This document shows positions 41,449 through 49,651 of a stretch of 64,000 nt of DNA, in pieces. The position numbers and the translations under genes were made by a program. The notes beneath the pieces are model-generated. The model ran no database searches, was not told the DNA's origin, and worked only from the letters and a program-made list of their open reading frames with translations. This DNA comes from CAYOHP01 sp964403795 [NCBI: uncultured bacterium] (GTDB lineage Bacteria; Muiribacteriota; UBA6191; CAZXTJ01). The DNA is taken from the NCBI GenBank assembly GCA_964403795.1, contig CAYOHP010000025.1, positions 3,189 through 67,188 of the forward strand, in the 5' to 3' direction. Each line of letters starts with the position of its first letter. Position 1 is the stretch's first letter.

Positions 41449-42318
41449 TCAGTACGCGAAGCCGGCGTAGCCCACGAAGTCGTCGGGGCGGGACTCTCCC
41501 ATCACGTCGGCGCTGGTGGTGTAGCCGGTGCGGTGGCCGCGGGTGGCGCCCCGGGCGCGGGCCGCGGCCAGGGTGGCGGCGATCGCCCCGGCTCCGCAGG
41601 CGTTCCAGCTGGCCTGGGCCTCGGCCACCACCTCGTGCTCCTTCATCGTCTCCATGAGGCGGAGCATGCGGGCGTCGTTGTCCTGCTTCACCCAGCGCAA
41701 CCCCTGGGCGCCGAGCCCATGGTCGGAGAAGCCGAAGCGCGGCCCGTAGTGGGTCATGTCGGTGGAGCCCACGTAGACCACGCCGTCCCCGAGGTCGGCG
41801 AGGGCCTCGGCGACCGCCGCGCCCACCGAGGCGGCGTCCTCGTCGGGAGGCACCGCGATCGGGAGGATCTCGGCCTCGGGGAACAGGACCTGGAGGAAGG
41901 GGACCTGGACCTCGAGCGAGTGCTCGCCGCGGTGCGCCGCCTCCCCGGAGCCGAGCAGGGTCCCGACCCGGCGAGCCGCCTCCTGGTCGACGGGTACCAG
42001 CCCGAGCGGGGTCTCCCAGGCCTTGGCCGGGGAGACCGTCGCAGCTCCCACTCCGGGCACGTGCACGGCCCCGAACAGCACGACCGTGCGTACCGGTGCG
42101 CTCCGTGCCGCCAGGGACCGCAGGGCACCGGCGGCGATCCGCCCCGAATAGACCCAGCCGGCATGGGGGACGATGGCCGCCACCGGTTCGAAGCCCGGGG
42201 GACGCTCCGGCACCTCGGAGGAGCCCAGGCACTGGTCGACGAGTTCCCGGCACTGGGCGGCCTGGCGCGGGTAGAAGAGACCGGCCCGGGCAGCAGGACG
42301 CACCGCCTGACCCAGCAT
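41449..42318 (-). CDS. MEMO1-like protein (AmmeMemoRadiSam system protein B type)
   Basis: 289 residues from ATG at 42318 behind AAGGAGG. The MEMO fold, a relative of extradiol dioxygenases, shows AGLFYPRQAAQCRELVDQ, PHAGWVYSGRIAAGALR with metal-site His, VLFGAVHVPGVG, WETPLGLVPVDQE, EHSLEVQVPFLQVLFPEAEI, VGSTDMTHYGPRFGF, and a late CGAGAI. Metal-site residues (His in PHAG, His in TDMTHYG) and the conserved Cys in NACGAG are present. In bacteria it often accompanies a radical SAM protein and AMMECR1; neither is here, so only the B component is encoded in this region. The neighbouring MoaD gene is convergent, six bases away. Confidence 0.85.
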   Translation of the reverse strand: MLGQAVRPAARAGLFYPRQAAQCRELVDQCLGSSEVPERPPGFEPVAAIVPHAGWVYSGRIAAGALRSLAARSAPVRTVVLFGAVHVPGVGAATVSPAKAWETPLGLVPVDQEAARRVGTLLGSGEAAHRGEHSLEVQVPFLQVLFPEAEILPIAVPPDEDAASVGAAVAEALADLGDGVVYVGSTDMTHYGPRFGFSDHGLGAQGLRWVKQDNDARMLRLMETMKEHEVVAEAQASWNACGAGAIAATLAAARARGATRGHRTGYTTSADVMGESRPDDFVGYAGFAY

Positions 42319-42460
42319 GGTCGCCTCCTTCCCCAGGATACCCCCGCCGAGGTGCGATCCAGGTGCCAAGGAGGTGCGAGGATTCCTGCAACCCTCCCTC
42401 CCTTTCCCTGCGTGACCCGGGCAGAGGATCCCGAACCGGGATCCCCAAGGAGGTCCCTCG

Positions 42461-42946
42461 ATGCCTGTCCGCTCCACCCGTATCGCGCTCCTGGCCGGCC
42501 TGCTGGCCGGAGCCGGATCCGCTCCCGCCCAACCCGTCCGCTTCTCGGACGTCCCCTCCACCCACTGGGCAAGGGGCGCCATCGATTCCTCGGTCGCCCA
42601 CGGCATCCTCCAGGGCTACGACGGCCGCTTCTCGGGCGAGAAGCTGGTCAACCGCTACCAGATGGCGGTGGTGGTGGCCCGACTGCTGGAGGAGAGCCGG
42701 AAGCTCGCCGCCGGCGTGGCGGGAGCGACCGGCGTGCCCGCCTCGGCGCTGGGGGAGACCCAGGAGACCCTGATCCGGATGGCCGAGGAGCTCGGCAACC
42801 TCTCGGCCCGCTGCGAACATCTGGCCCGCTCGGGCGAGGCGCTCCGTGCCGACCTCGCCGGACTGCGGGCCGAGGCCCTGCCCCGGAAGACCCCGGGTAC
42901 CCGTTCGGCCTGGCGCCACCGGCGCTGGGCGGGGCAGACGCTGTGA
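42461..42946 (+). CDS. Secreted SLH-domain protein
   Basis: 161 residues. AAGGAGG lies 7 bases before the ATG. A signal peptide (TRIALLAGLLAGAGSAPAQ) is followed by a single S-layer homology domain (FSDVPSTHWARGAIDSSVAH, LVNRYQMAVVVARLLEE) at about residues 26-80 and then a coiled-coil-prone helical region (LGETQETLIRMAEELGNLSA). SLH domains attach proteins to cell-wall polymers or, as single copies with coiled coil, occur in outer-membrane tethering proteins of some diderms. No beta-barrel follows, so this is the short form. The sigma factor gene downstream is 158 bases away. Confidence 0.83.
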   Translation: MPVRSTRIALLAGLLAGAGSAPAQPVRFSDVPSTHWARGAIDSSVAHGILQGYDGRFSGEKLVNRYQMAVVVARLLEESRKLAAGVAGATGVPASALGETQETLIRMAEELGNLSARCEHLARSGEALRADLAGLRAEALPRKTPGTRSAWRHRRWAGQTL

Positions 42947-43104
42947 TGGGCCTGCAGCTCGTGCAACCGATCCGATGACTTCGGAGGTCCCAGTCGATGC
43001 AAGGCACGCTGGAGAGCCATGGGGAGGGGACGGGGGTGCGTGCCATCCGGCCTCTCCCCCCGCCGCTGGACGGGTGCGCGGTCCAAGGCAGGAGGAGGGG
43101 TCGG

Positions 43105-43752
43105 GTGGACACCGGGGAGGAGGGCAGGAGCGATCCGGTCGCGTTCCTCGCGGCGGTGCGCAACCACGCCCCCGGACGTTCGGCCCGGGAATCCGACTGG
43201 GTCGCCTTCCTCCACTGGCTGACCCGGGAACAGGCCTGGCTGGCCCCCCGGATCCGATCCCGGCTCAAGGCCCAGGGCCTGGAAGCGCGCCTCGATCCCG
43301 GGGACGTCCTGGCAGCCTTCGCCGGCAGGGTCTTCGAGGACCCGAAGGTGCTGGGGGACGCCCCGGTCCCCTCCCGGAGCTGGCTGTGGTGGCGGGTCCA
43401 GGACACGATCCGGACCCTCGCCGCCGGGATCCGGGATCCCGCCGATCCGGGACGCGACCGGGCCTCCGACGCATTCGCCGCCCCCGCCGATCCCGAGCAG
43501 GGACCGGAGCGGAGGGCGATGGCGGCCGAGCTCCGGAGGGCCCTGGACGTCGAACTGGCCCGGTTGAGGGGAGAGTCCCCCGCCATGGGAGAGGCCCTGG
43601 ATCTGGTGTCCCGGCACTCCTACTCCGAAGCGGCCGCCCGCATGGGCCGCCCGGAGGGAACCGTGAAGTCCCTGGTGAAGCGCGCCCGCGACCTGCTCCG
43701 GGCCCGACTGTCGCGGATCTGGTCCGTCGAGGATGGAGGAAGTCATGAGTGA
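43105..43752 (+). CDS. ECF-type sigma factor, divergent
   Basis: 215 residues from GTG at 43105 with GGAGGAGGGG just before; an ATG at 42997 would add 36 residues with no homology. Region 2 is weak (DWVAFLHWLTREQAWLAPRI, DVLAAFAGRVFEDPKVL, SRSWLWWRVQDTIRTLAAG) but the region 4 helix-turn-helix is clear near the end (LDLVSRHSYSEAAARMGRPE, GTVKSLVKRARDLLRARL). The YSEAAARM-type helix and short length place it with ECF sigma factors of multi-kinase bacteria. It overlaps the next gene by 8 bases, whose membrane-spanning product may act as its anti-sigma factor. Confidence 0.78.
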   Translation: MDTGEEGRSDPVAFLAAVRNHAPGRSARESDWVAFLHWLTREQAWLAPRIRSRLKAQGLEARLDPGDVLAAFAGRVFEDPKVLGDAPVPSRSWLWWRVQDTIRTLAAGIRDPADPGRDRASDAFAAPADPEQGPERRAMAAELRRALDVELARLRGESPAMGEALDLVSRHSYSEAAARMGRPEGTVKSLVKRARDLLRARLSRIWSVEDGGSHE

Positions 43753-44992
43753 ATCCCGCAGCGACGTCCTCACGGGCATCGCCGAGCTGATGGACCGGTA
43801 CCGGGTTCAGGTCGAGGCCTCCCGGGACGTGCTCGATCCCGCCGCGGTGGCGGAGTTCTCGCAGGAGCTCGCCGGATGGCTGCAACGGATGCCGCCCGAG
43901 GAGCTGGTCCGATCCCTGGAGGGCGCAGGGTGCGAGGATCTGTCGGACGACCTGGCCGACCTCCTGGAGCGACCGGGGATGCGGGGCGGGCTGGCCCCTG
44001 ATGCGCCCGGCGGGGACCTCCTCGATCGCCTGGCGGCGGGGCTCGCGGCCCGGGCAGCGATGGCCCGGACAGCCGAGGCCCGTCGGGTCGCGGGAGCCGG
44101 TAAGGCTCTCGCCGGCCCGGCCCGGGGGCTCGCTCTCGGCCTTCCCATGGCGGCGGCCCTGGTGCTGGGGATCTCGCTGTGGTGGGGAGTGGCCCCCGTC
44201 CCCTCCCCGGAGGCTCCCAGGAAGCCGCGGTTCCTGGTACGGCTCCCGGGACAGGGGTCGTGGCTCGGCGAGCACGCCGAGGTCGAGGAGCCGAAGGTCG
44301 GGGGCTACGACAGCACGCCGCTCGGCTGGTACCGGGAGGGGAACAGGGCGATGCGCGCCGGGCGTGCCCGCGAGGCCGCGGAGTGGTATCGCAAGTCTGC
44401 CGTGGCCGGGTTCGCCCCGGCCCAGAACGAACTCGGGGTCCTCTACGCCAATGGACTCGGAGTCGAGAAGAGCTTCGAACAGGCGGTGGCCTGGGTCCGA
44501 CGGGCGGCCGAGCGGGGTGTGGCTGCGGCCCAGCTGAACCTGGCCGTCTTCCTGGCGGAGGGGCCGGAGTCGGTACGGGACCGGTACGGGGCGGTCGCCT
44601 GGTACCTGAAGGCGGCCGAGGCCGGGAGCCCGCTGGCCCAGAACAACCTGAGCGCCCTGTACGTCGAGGGCGACGGGGTCGATCGGGACCTCGCCGAGTC
44701 GGTGCGCTGGGTGCGCCGGGCCGCCGAGGCGGGCGAAGCCACCGCCGAGTACAACCTGGGCCTGGCCTACGAGATCGGCTCGGGGATCGAGGCCGATCCT
44801 CGGGAGGCACGGAACTGGTTCCGTCGGGCCGCCGAACACGGACTGGCGGCCGGCCAGTACAAGCTCGGGACCTTCCTGGCCGAGGGGCGGGGCGGGGAGT
44901 CCGATCCGGCCGCGGCTCGCCTCTGGCTGCGGAAGGCCGCCGAGCAGGGCCACGATCTGGCCCAGGAGCGACTCGCCGCCCTGGGGCCCTGA
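43745..44992 (+). CDS. Membrane Sel1-repeat protein, putative sigma-factor partner
   Basis: 415 residues from ATG 43745 (GGAGGAAGTC spacing). The first 125 residues form a helical cytoplasmic domain (SDVLTGIAELMDRYRVQVEA, LLERPGMRGGLAPDAP), lacking the HxxxCxxC zinc motif of classical anti-sigma factors. One membrane segment is about 128-150 (ARGLALGLPMAAALVLGISLWW). The outer 225 residues contain six Sel1/TPR-like repeats (AAEWYRKSAVAGFAPAQNEL, AVAWVRRAAERGVAAAQLNL, ARLWLRKAAEQGHDLAQERL), known to mediate protein binding. Overlap with the sigma gene and the layout cytoplasmic domain-TM-sensor match a membrane anti-sigma factor with an unusual sensing part. That role is inferred. Confidence 0.8.
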   Translation: MSESRSDVLTGIAELMDRYRVQVEASRDVLDPAAVAEFSQELAGWLQRMPPEELVRSLEGAGCEDLSDDLADLLERPGMRGGLAPDAPGGDLLDRLAAGLAARAAMARTAEARRVAGAGKALAGPARGLALGLPMAAALVLGISLWWGVAPVPSPEAPRKPRFLVRLPGQGSWLGEHAEVEEPKVGGYDSTPLGWYREGNRAMRAGRAREAAEWYRKSAVAGFAPAQNELGVLYANGLGVEKSFEQAVAWVRRAAERGVAAAQLNLAVFLAEGPESVRDRYGAVAWYLKAAEAGSPLAQNNLSALYVEGDGVDRDLAESVRWVRRAAEAGEATAEYNLGLAYEIGSGIEADPREARNWFRRAAEHGLAAGQYKLGTFLAEGRGGESDPAAARLWLRKAAEQGHDLAQERLAALGP

Positions 44993-45104
44993 ACCGGCGA
45001 GCGGGGCCTCCCGGAGCCCCGGGCCTCCCCGGTGCGGGATCGCCGACCGACCCCGATCGGCCGTGCGATACTCCGCCGGGGAGGCCCCCCTGCGTTTCAC
45101 CGCC

Positions 45105-45935
45105 ATGACGTTCAACGTGCTCTTCGGCGGCGGCGACGAGACCCGCTTCGCCGGGATCTGCCGGGTGGTGGCCCGGGTACGTCCCGACCTGCTGGTGCTG
45201 CAGGAGTGCATGGACTGGTCGCCGCGGGACCCGCGTCTCTCGGCACTGGCAGAGGCCATGGACGTCCCCGACGAAGCCCGGCACGTGGTCCTGGGACGGG
45301 CCCGACCCCGCGGCAGCGGGCACCGGTACCACGTGGCCGGCTTCTCCCGGTTCCCCATCGAGGCGGCCCGCGACCACGTGGAAGCCCCCGAGGTCGGACA
45401 CGCCCTGCTGGAGCTCGAGGTGGCGGCGGGCGGGACCCGCCTCAAGGTCCTCGGCACCCACTTCGATGCCCACGACGAGGACCGCCGCCTGGTGGAGGCC
45501 CGCTATCTGCTCGACCGCTTCGGCGAGGGAGAACTGGCCTCGCGTCCCTGCCTGCTGCTCGGGGACCTGAACAGCCTGTCGCGGCGCGATCCCTATCCCG
45601 AGGATCTCGCCGACCTCCTGCGCCGGGCCGGCACCACCAAGTACGGCGATCCTCCCCGCTTCGAGGTCATGGCGGCACTCGAGGGAGCCGGCTTCGTGGA
45701 CTGCCTGCGGGCCGGCTCCGCGCCCCCGGCCGCATGGGTGACCGCGCCCCGCGACCGGGGCGGCGTGCACATCGACTACCGCACCGACTACGTGCTGGCC
45801 TCCCCGTCGCTGGTCCCCCGGCTCCGCTCGGTCGAGGTCGTGGCGCTCACCGAGCAGGAGTCCGACCACTTCCCGGTGGTGGCCCGGTTCGAGCTCGACG
45901 GACCCGCCACCGGACGCGCCGCGAACCCTCGGTAG
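45105..45935 (+). CDS. Endonuclease/exonuclease/phosphatase (EEP) family protein
   Basis: 276 residues from ATG 45105; GTG 45063 or CTG 45090 upstream are alternatives, the latter near GGGGAGG. No signal peptide is evident. Catalytic residues: MTFNVLFGG (Asn), LVLQECMDW (Glu), VLGTHFDAHDED (His), LLLGDLNSLSRRD (Asp, Asn), and VRTDYVL with SDHFPVVARF (Asp-His). It is probably a cytoplasmic or weakly exported metal-dependent phosphodiesterase, unlike the secreted paralogue at 22524-23951. It lies convergent to the glycan operon, six bases from its end. Substrate unknown. Confidence 0.82.
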   Translation: MTFNVLFGGGDETRFAGICRVVARVRPDLLVLQECMDWSPRDPRLSALAEAMDVPDEARHVVLGRARPRGSGHRYHVAGFSRFPIEAARDHVEAPEVGHALLELEVAAGGTRLKVLGTHFDAHDEDRRLVEARYLLDRFGEGELASRPCLLLGDLNSLSRRDPYPEDLADLLRRAGTTKYGDPPRFEVMAALEGAGFVDCLRAGSAPPAAWVTAPRDRGGVHIDYRTDYVLASPSLVPRLRSVEVVALTEQESDHFPVVARFELDGPATGRAANPR

Positions 45936-45941
45936 GCTCGG

Positions 45942-46676
45942 CTACTTGCCCCGCAGGATCGACCACAGGCGCAGGGTCTCGCGGAAGGCGTGGAAGGCCT
46001 TCTTCCAGGTGATGGTGCTGCGACCCGCCCGCCGTTCGCCGTACTCGGCGGTCTCCCGCTCGACCCGGTAGCCGCCCCGGACCGCCCGGACGATGAGTTC
46101 CAGGGTCACCGTGCTCACCCCTCGGGAGCGCACCGGCAGGCGGGCCAGCAGGTCGCGCCGGTAGAACTGCACGAAGTTGTGGTCCAGGAACGGCGACCGG
46201 AAGAGCACCCGGTTCAACAGGATGTTGACCCAGCTCATGGCCCAGCGGGTCCAACCGTAGGAGGTGCGGTCGAGCCGCTCCACCACCACCAGGTCGGCAC
46301 CCGCCCGCAGCCGCTCCAGCGGTGCCAGGGAGTCCCCGGGGTCGAAGGGCAGGTCGATGCCGTTGTGGGTCACGAAGCGACCCCGGGCCATCCCGAACCC
46401 GTTCAGGATGGCGGCCACCTGGCCGCGGTTCTCGGGATGGTGGAGCACCCGGATCCGGCCGGGGTCGGCGGCCGCCAGGCGGTCGGCGATCGCCCCGGTG
46501 GCATCGGTGGAGGCGTCGTCCACCAGGACCAGCTCGAAGTCGGGGATCCCGACCCGGGGCAGGGCCTCGAGGTAGGCCGCCACCGAATCCTCGAGCGCCT
46601 CGGCCTCGTTGTACCCGGGGAGCACCACCGTGAGCTCCACGGCGTCGCCGCCGTCCGGCGGCTCCCGGTCCTTCAT
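45942..46676 (-). CDS. Glycosyltransferase family 2
   Basis: 244 residues. GT-A fold signatures: LTVVLPGYNEAEALEDSVAA, LVLVDDASTDATGAIADR, HHPENRGQVAAILNGFGMAR and THNGIDLPFDPGD. After the catalytic part it has one hydrophobic stretch (WAMSWVNILLNRVLF) and a basic tail, as in polyprenyl-phosphate-type GT2 enzymes. Its ATG overlaps the stop of the upstream aminotransferase (ATGA). As last gene of the surface-sugar operon it could transfer the dedicated amino sugar to a lipid carrier or polymer. The acceptor is unknown. Confidence 0.85.
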   Translation of the reverse strand: MKDREPPDGGDAVELTVVLPGYNEAEALEDSVAAYLEALPRVGIPDFELVLVDDASTDATGAIADRLAAADPGRIRVLHHPENRGQVAAILNGFGMARGRFVTHNGIDLPFDPGDSLAPLERLRAGADLVVVERLDRTSYGWTRWAMSWVNILLNRVLFRSPFLDHNFVQFYRRDLLARLPVRSRGVSTVTLELIVRAVRGGYRVERETAEYGERRAGRSTITWKKAFHAFRETLRLWSILRGK

Positions 46677-47818
46677 GCCAGGGCTCTCCCCAGGGCCTCC
46701 GCGACCCGGCGCTGCTGGTCCCCGGTCAAGCCCGGGAAGATGGGCAGGAACATGGTCGTGGCGGCCACGTCCTCGGTGACCGGCAACACCATCCCGGGCA
46801 GCCGGGCCTCGAAGTAGGGCTCCCGGTAGAGCGGCTGGATGCCGCGCCGGCAGGAGACTCCCTCGGCCGCCACGGCCTCGAGCACCTGGTCCCGGGTGCG
46901 ACGGGCGCCCGGCCGGATCCGGATGCAGTACGACGAGAAGCAGTGCTCGGTGTCGTCGGGGACCAGCGGGCACTCGACCTCGTCGAACCGCCCCAGGAGC
47001 TCGCCGTAGATCCGGGCCTGGTCGCGACGGGCCCGCAGCATCTCGGGGAGGCGCCCGAGCTGGACCAGCCCGATGGCGGCCTGGATGTCGGTGAGCCGGT
47101 AGTTGAAGCCGGCCTCGTGATAGACCTGCTGCAGCACGCCCTTCGCCTTGTGGCGGTCGAGGTCGGAGATCGACGCCCCGGTGGCCCGGAGCGAGCGGGC
47201 CCGCTCGGCGGCCTCGGCGGAAGCGAGCATCAGCATGCCGCCTTCCCCCGTGGTGATCATCTTGCGGGGGTGGAAGCTGTAGCAGGTGGGGTTGCCGCGG
47301 GCCCCCAGGTACTGGCCCCGATAGGTGGCCCCGAAGGCGGTGGCGGCATCCTCCAGGACCAACAGGTCGCGGCGGGCGGCCAGGGCCTCGAAATCGGCGA
47401 TCCGGGCCGGGAGCCCGATCTGGTGCACCACCATGATGGCCCGGGTGCGGGGTGTGACGGCCGCCTCGGTGGAGGCCGGGCAGAGGTTGTAGGTCCGCGG
47501 TTCGATGTCGGCGAAGACCGGGGTGGCCCCGGCGTGGACGATGGCGTTGGCCGTGGCCATGCAGGTCGAAGCCGGCACGATCACCTCGTCGCCGGGGCCG
47601 ATCCCGCTCACCAGGAGCGAGAGGTGCAGGGCCGAGGTCGCCGAGTTGGTGGCCACCGCGTGGGCAGCCCCGATCAGGTCCCGCACCTTGGTCTCGAACT
47701 CGGCCACCACCGGCCCTTGGCTCAACCACCCCGAGAGGATGGCCTTGCCGGCAGCTTCGACTTCCTCCGGACCGACCCAGGGTCGGAGCAACGGGATGTG
47801 GTCCTCGAACAGGCTCAT
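46673..47818 (-). CDS. DegT/DnrJ/EryC1-family sugar aminotransferase
   Basis: 381 residues. Typical opening GPEEVEAAGKAILSGWLSQGP, then VATNSATSALHLSLLVSGIG, GDEVIVPASTCMATANAI, VFADIEPRTYNLCPASTEAA, VHQIGLPA, LEDAATAFGATYRG and YSFHPRKMITTGEGGM with the PLP-binding Lys, then LPIFPGLTGDQQ at the end. The family makes 3- or 4-amino sugars from keto sugars on nucleotides, with glutamate as donor. It is close in sequence to the second copy at 48500-49651, so the two probably act on different positions or different keto sugars. Gap to the acyltransferase is 25 bases. Confidence 0.88.
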   Translation of the reverse strand: MSLFEDHIPLLRPWVGPEEVEAAGKAILSGWLSQGPVVAEFETKVRDLIGAAHAVATNSATSALHLSLLVSGIGPGDEVIVPASTCMATANAIVHAGATPVFADIEPRTYNLCPASTEAAVTPRTRAIMVVHQIGLPARIADFEALAARRDLLVLEDAATAFGATYRGQYLGARGNPTCYSFHPRKMITTGEGGMLMLASAEAAERARSLRATGASISDLDRHKAKGVLQQVYHEAGFNYRLTDIQAAIGLVQLGRLPEMLRARRDQARIYGELLGRFDEVECPLVPDDTEHCFSSYCIRIRPGARRTRDQVLEAVAAEGVSCRRGIQPLYREPYFEARLPGMVLPVTEDVAATTMFLPIFPGLTGDQQRRVAEALGRALA

Positions 47819-47843
47819 GGAGACTCCCTGGGGCCGCTCCGAG

Positions 47844-48503
47844 TCACAGGAGACGCGGCCAATCGCGTTCCGGGTCCACCGGACGGATCACCCGTGCCGG
47901 GACCCCGTAGGCGAGCACACCGGGCGGGAGGTCCGCCACCACCACCGATCCGGCGCCCACGATGGAGCCGGCGCCGACCTTCACCCGGGGCGCCAGGACC
48001 GCCCCCACCCCGAGGAAGGCCCCCGCCCCGATCGTGACCCGCCCGGCCATCCTCGCTCCCGGCGAGACCGAGACGCCCTCCTCCAGCACGCAGTCGTGCT
48101 CGACGATGGCGCCGGTGTTGATCAGGCCGTGGGGCCCGACCCGGGCCTGGCTCTGGACCACGGCTCCCGGGAACACCACCGTCCCCTCCCCGAGGCTCGC
48201 CGACTCGAGGACCACCGCCGAGGGATGACGCACCACGCCGAATCGGAGTCCCGACGCCGACAGCTCCGCGGCCACCGCCAGCCGCGTCGGATTGCGCCCC
48301 AGCGCCACCACCCCCAGATCGCACCCGGGATCGAGGTTCCCCGCCAGCCAGTCGCGGCCATGGACCTCGACGCCCTGGACCCGGGTGCCCCGGCGGACCG
48401 GGTCGTCATCGAGGAGGATCCTCCCGGCCCCGGGCGCGGCCGCCGCCAGCAGCTCGACCGTGATCCTCCCCTGGGCACCGGCCCCGAAGACGAGCCAGTT
48501 CAC
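47844..48503 (-). CDS. Sugar O/N-acyltransferase, PglD/NeuD-like hexapeptide protein
   Basis: 219 residues, GTG start overlapping the previous stop. The N-terminal Rossmann-like part (MNWLVFGAGAQGRITVELLA) and C-terminal left-handed beta-helix repeats (GEGTVVFPGAVVQSQARVG, INTGAIVEHDCVLEEGVSVS, IGAGAFLGVGAVLAPRVKVG) are those of PglD/NeuD acetyltransferases that acetylate the amino group installed by DegT enzymes. The catalytic His is in EHDC. It sits between the two aminotransferases, so the product is most likely an N-acetylated amino sugar. Confidence 0.88.
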   Translation of the reverse strand: MNWLVFGAGAQGRITVELLAAAAPGAGRILLDDDPVRRGTRVQGVEVHGRDWLAGNLDPGCDLGVVALGRNPTRLAVAAELSASGLRFGVVRHPSAVVLESASLGEGTVVFPGAVVQSQARVGPHGLINTGAIVEHDCVLEEGVSVSPGARMAGRVTIGAGAFLGVGAVLAPRVKVGAGSIVGAGSVVVADLPPGVLAYGVPARVIRPVDPERDWPRLL

Positions 48504-49651
48504 GAAGCGCAGGCCTCGCAGCCGAGCCCGAAGGCCCGGTAGAGGACCGAGACCACCTGGTCCTGCTCGGCCTCGCTCATCTGCGGGAAGATCGGGACCA
48601 GGAACGAGTGGTCATGGGCCGCCTCGCTCTCGGGAAGCGAGGCTCGGGCGGCATGTTCGCGATAGGCCTCCTCGCGGTGGGCGAGCATGATCCCCGGCTT
48701 GCTCGCCACCCCCGCATCCAGGAGCGCCTGGATCACCTCGTCCCGGGTCCGGGGCGCGCCCGCCTTCAGGGTGAGGGCGTAGGACTGGTAGTTCGGTTCG
48801 GCCCACTCCGGGACGTGGGGCGTCGTCAGCCACGGGTGTCCGGCCAGGGCCGCGTGGTAGCGGGCCGCCACCTGCCGGCGACGGGAGACGATCCCGGGGA
48901 GCCGCTTCATCTGCTCGATCCCGATGGCGGCCTGCACGTCGGTCATCCGGTAGTTGTAGCCCACTCCCTCGTAGCGCTCGATCACCAGGCGCTTGGCCCC
49001 ATGGCGGACGGTGTCGGGGACCGTCATCCCGTGCTGGCGCATGCGCCGCAGCCGGGCCGCCAGCTCGGCGTCGTCGGTCGTCAGCATGCCGCCTTCCCCC
49101 GTGCTGATGACCTTGCGGGGATGGAAGGAGAAGCAGACCAGGGGAGAACCTCCCCCGATGGGACGGCCCCGATAGCCGCTCCCCAGGGCGCAGGCCGCGT
49201 CCTCGACCAGCAAGAGACCCCGGCGCCCCGCCAGCTCGCGGAAGCGGTCGAGATCGGCGGGCAGGCCGATCTGGTGGACCACCAGGATCGCCCGGGTCTT
49301 CGGGGTGATCACGCTCTCGACCGCGTCGGGGTCGAGGTTGAAGGTGCGACGGTCCACGTCGGCGAAGACCGGGACGGCACCCGCATGGCGCACCGCGTTG
49401 GCGGTGGCCAGGAACGACATCGAGGGGACGATCACCTCGTCGCCGGGCCCGATCCCGAGGACCACCATGGCGAGGTGGAGGGCCGTGGTGCAGTTCGAGA
49501 CCGCCACCGCATGCGCCACCCCGCAGGCCTCGGCCACGACACCCTCGAACTCGGCGACCCGGGGACCCTGGGTGAGCCACCCGCTCTCGATCACGGCGGT
49601 GGCGGCCGCGCTCTCCTCAGGCCCCAGGAGCGGTCTGGTGATGGGGATCAT
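48500..49651 (-). CDS. DegT/DnrJ/EryC1-family sugar aminotransferase (second copy)
   Basis: 383 residues. MIPITRPLLGPEESAAATAV, VAVSNCTTALHLAMVVLGIG, GDEVIVPSMSFLATANAVRH, VDRRTFNLDPDAVESVI, VEDAACALGSGYRG and CFSFHPRKVISTGEGGML with the PLP Lys are seen. The motifs follow those of the other copy at the same places, indicating duplication within the locus. Its ATG lies 34 bases inside the end of the epimerase gene. Two active copies in one operon suggest a sugar with two nitrogen substituents or two different amino sugars. Confidence 0.88.
   Translation of the reverse strand: MIPITRPLLGPEESAAATAVIESGWLTQGPRVAEFEGVVAEACGVAHAVAVSNCTTALHLAMVVLGIGPGDEVIVPSMSFLATANAVRHAGAVPVFADVDRRTFNLDPDAVESVITPKTRAILVVHQIGLPADLDRFRELAGRRGLLLVEDAACALGSGYRGRPIGGGSPLVCFSFHPRKVISTGEGGMLTTDDAELAARLRRMRQHGMTVPDTVRHGAKRLVIERYEGVGYNYRMTDVQAAIGIEQMKRLPGIVSRRRQVAARYHAALAGHPWLTTPHVPEWAEPNYQSYALTLKAGAPRTRDEVIQALLDAGVASKPGIMLAHREEAYREHAARASLPESEAAHDHSFLVPIFPQMSEAEQDQVVSVLYRAFGLGCEACAS

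Noticed and set aside
42997-43104. 36 extra residues at the start of the second sigma factor
   Set aside because: No homology to region 2 and a much better ribosome site precedes the GTG at 43105.
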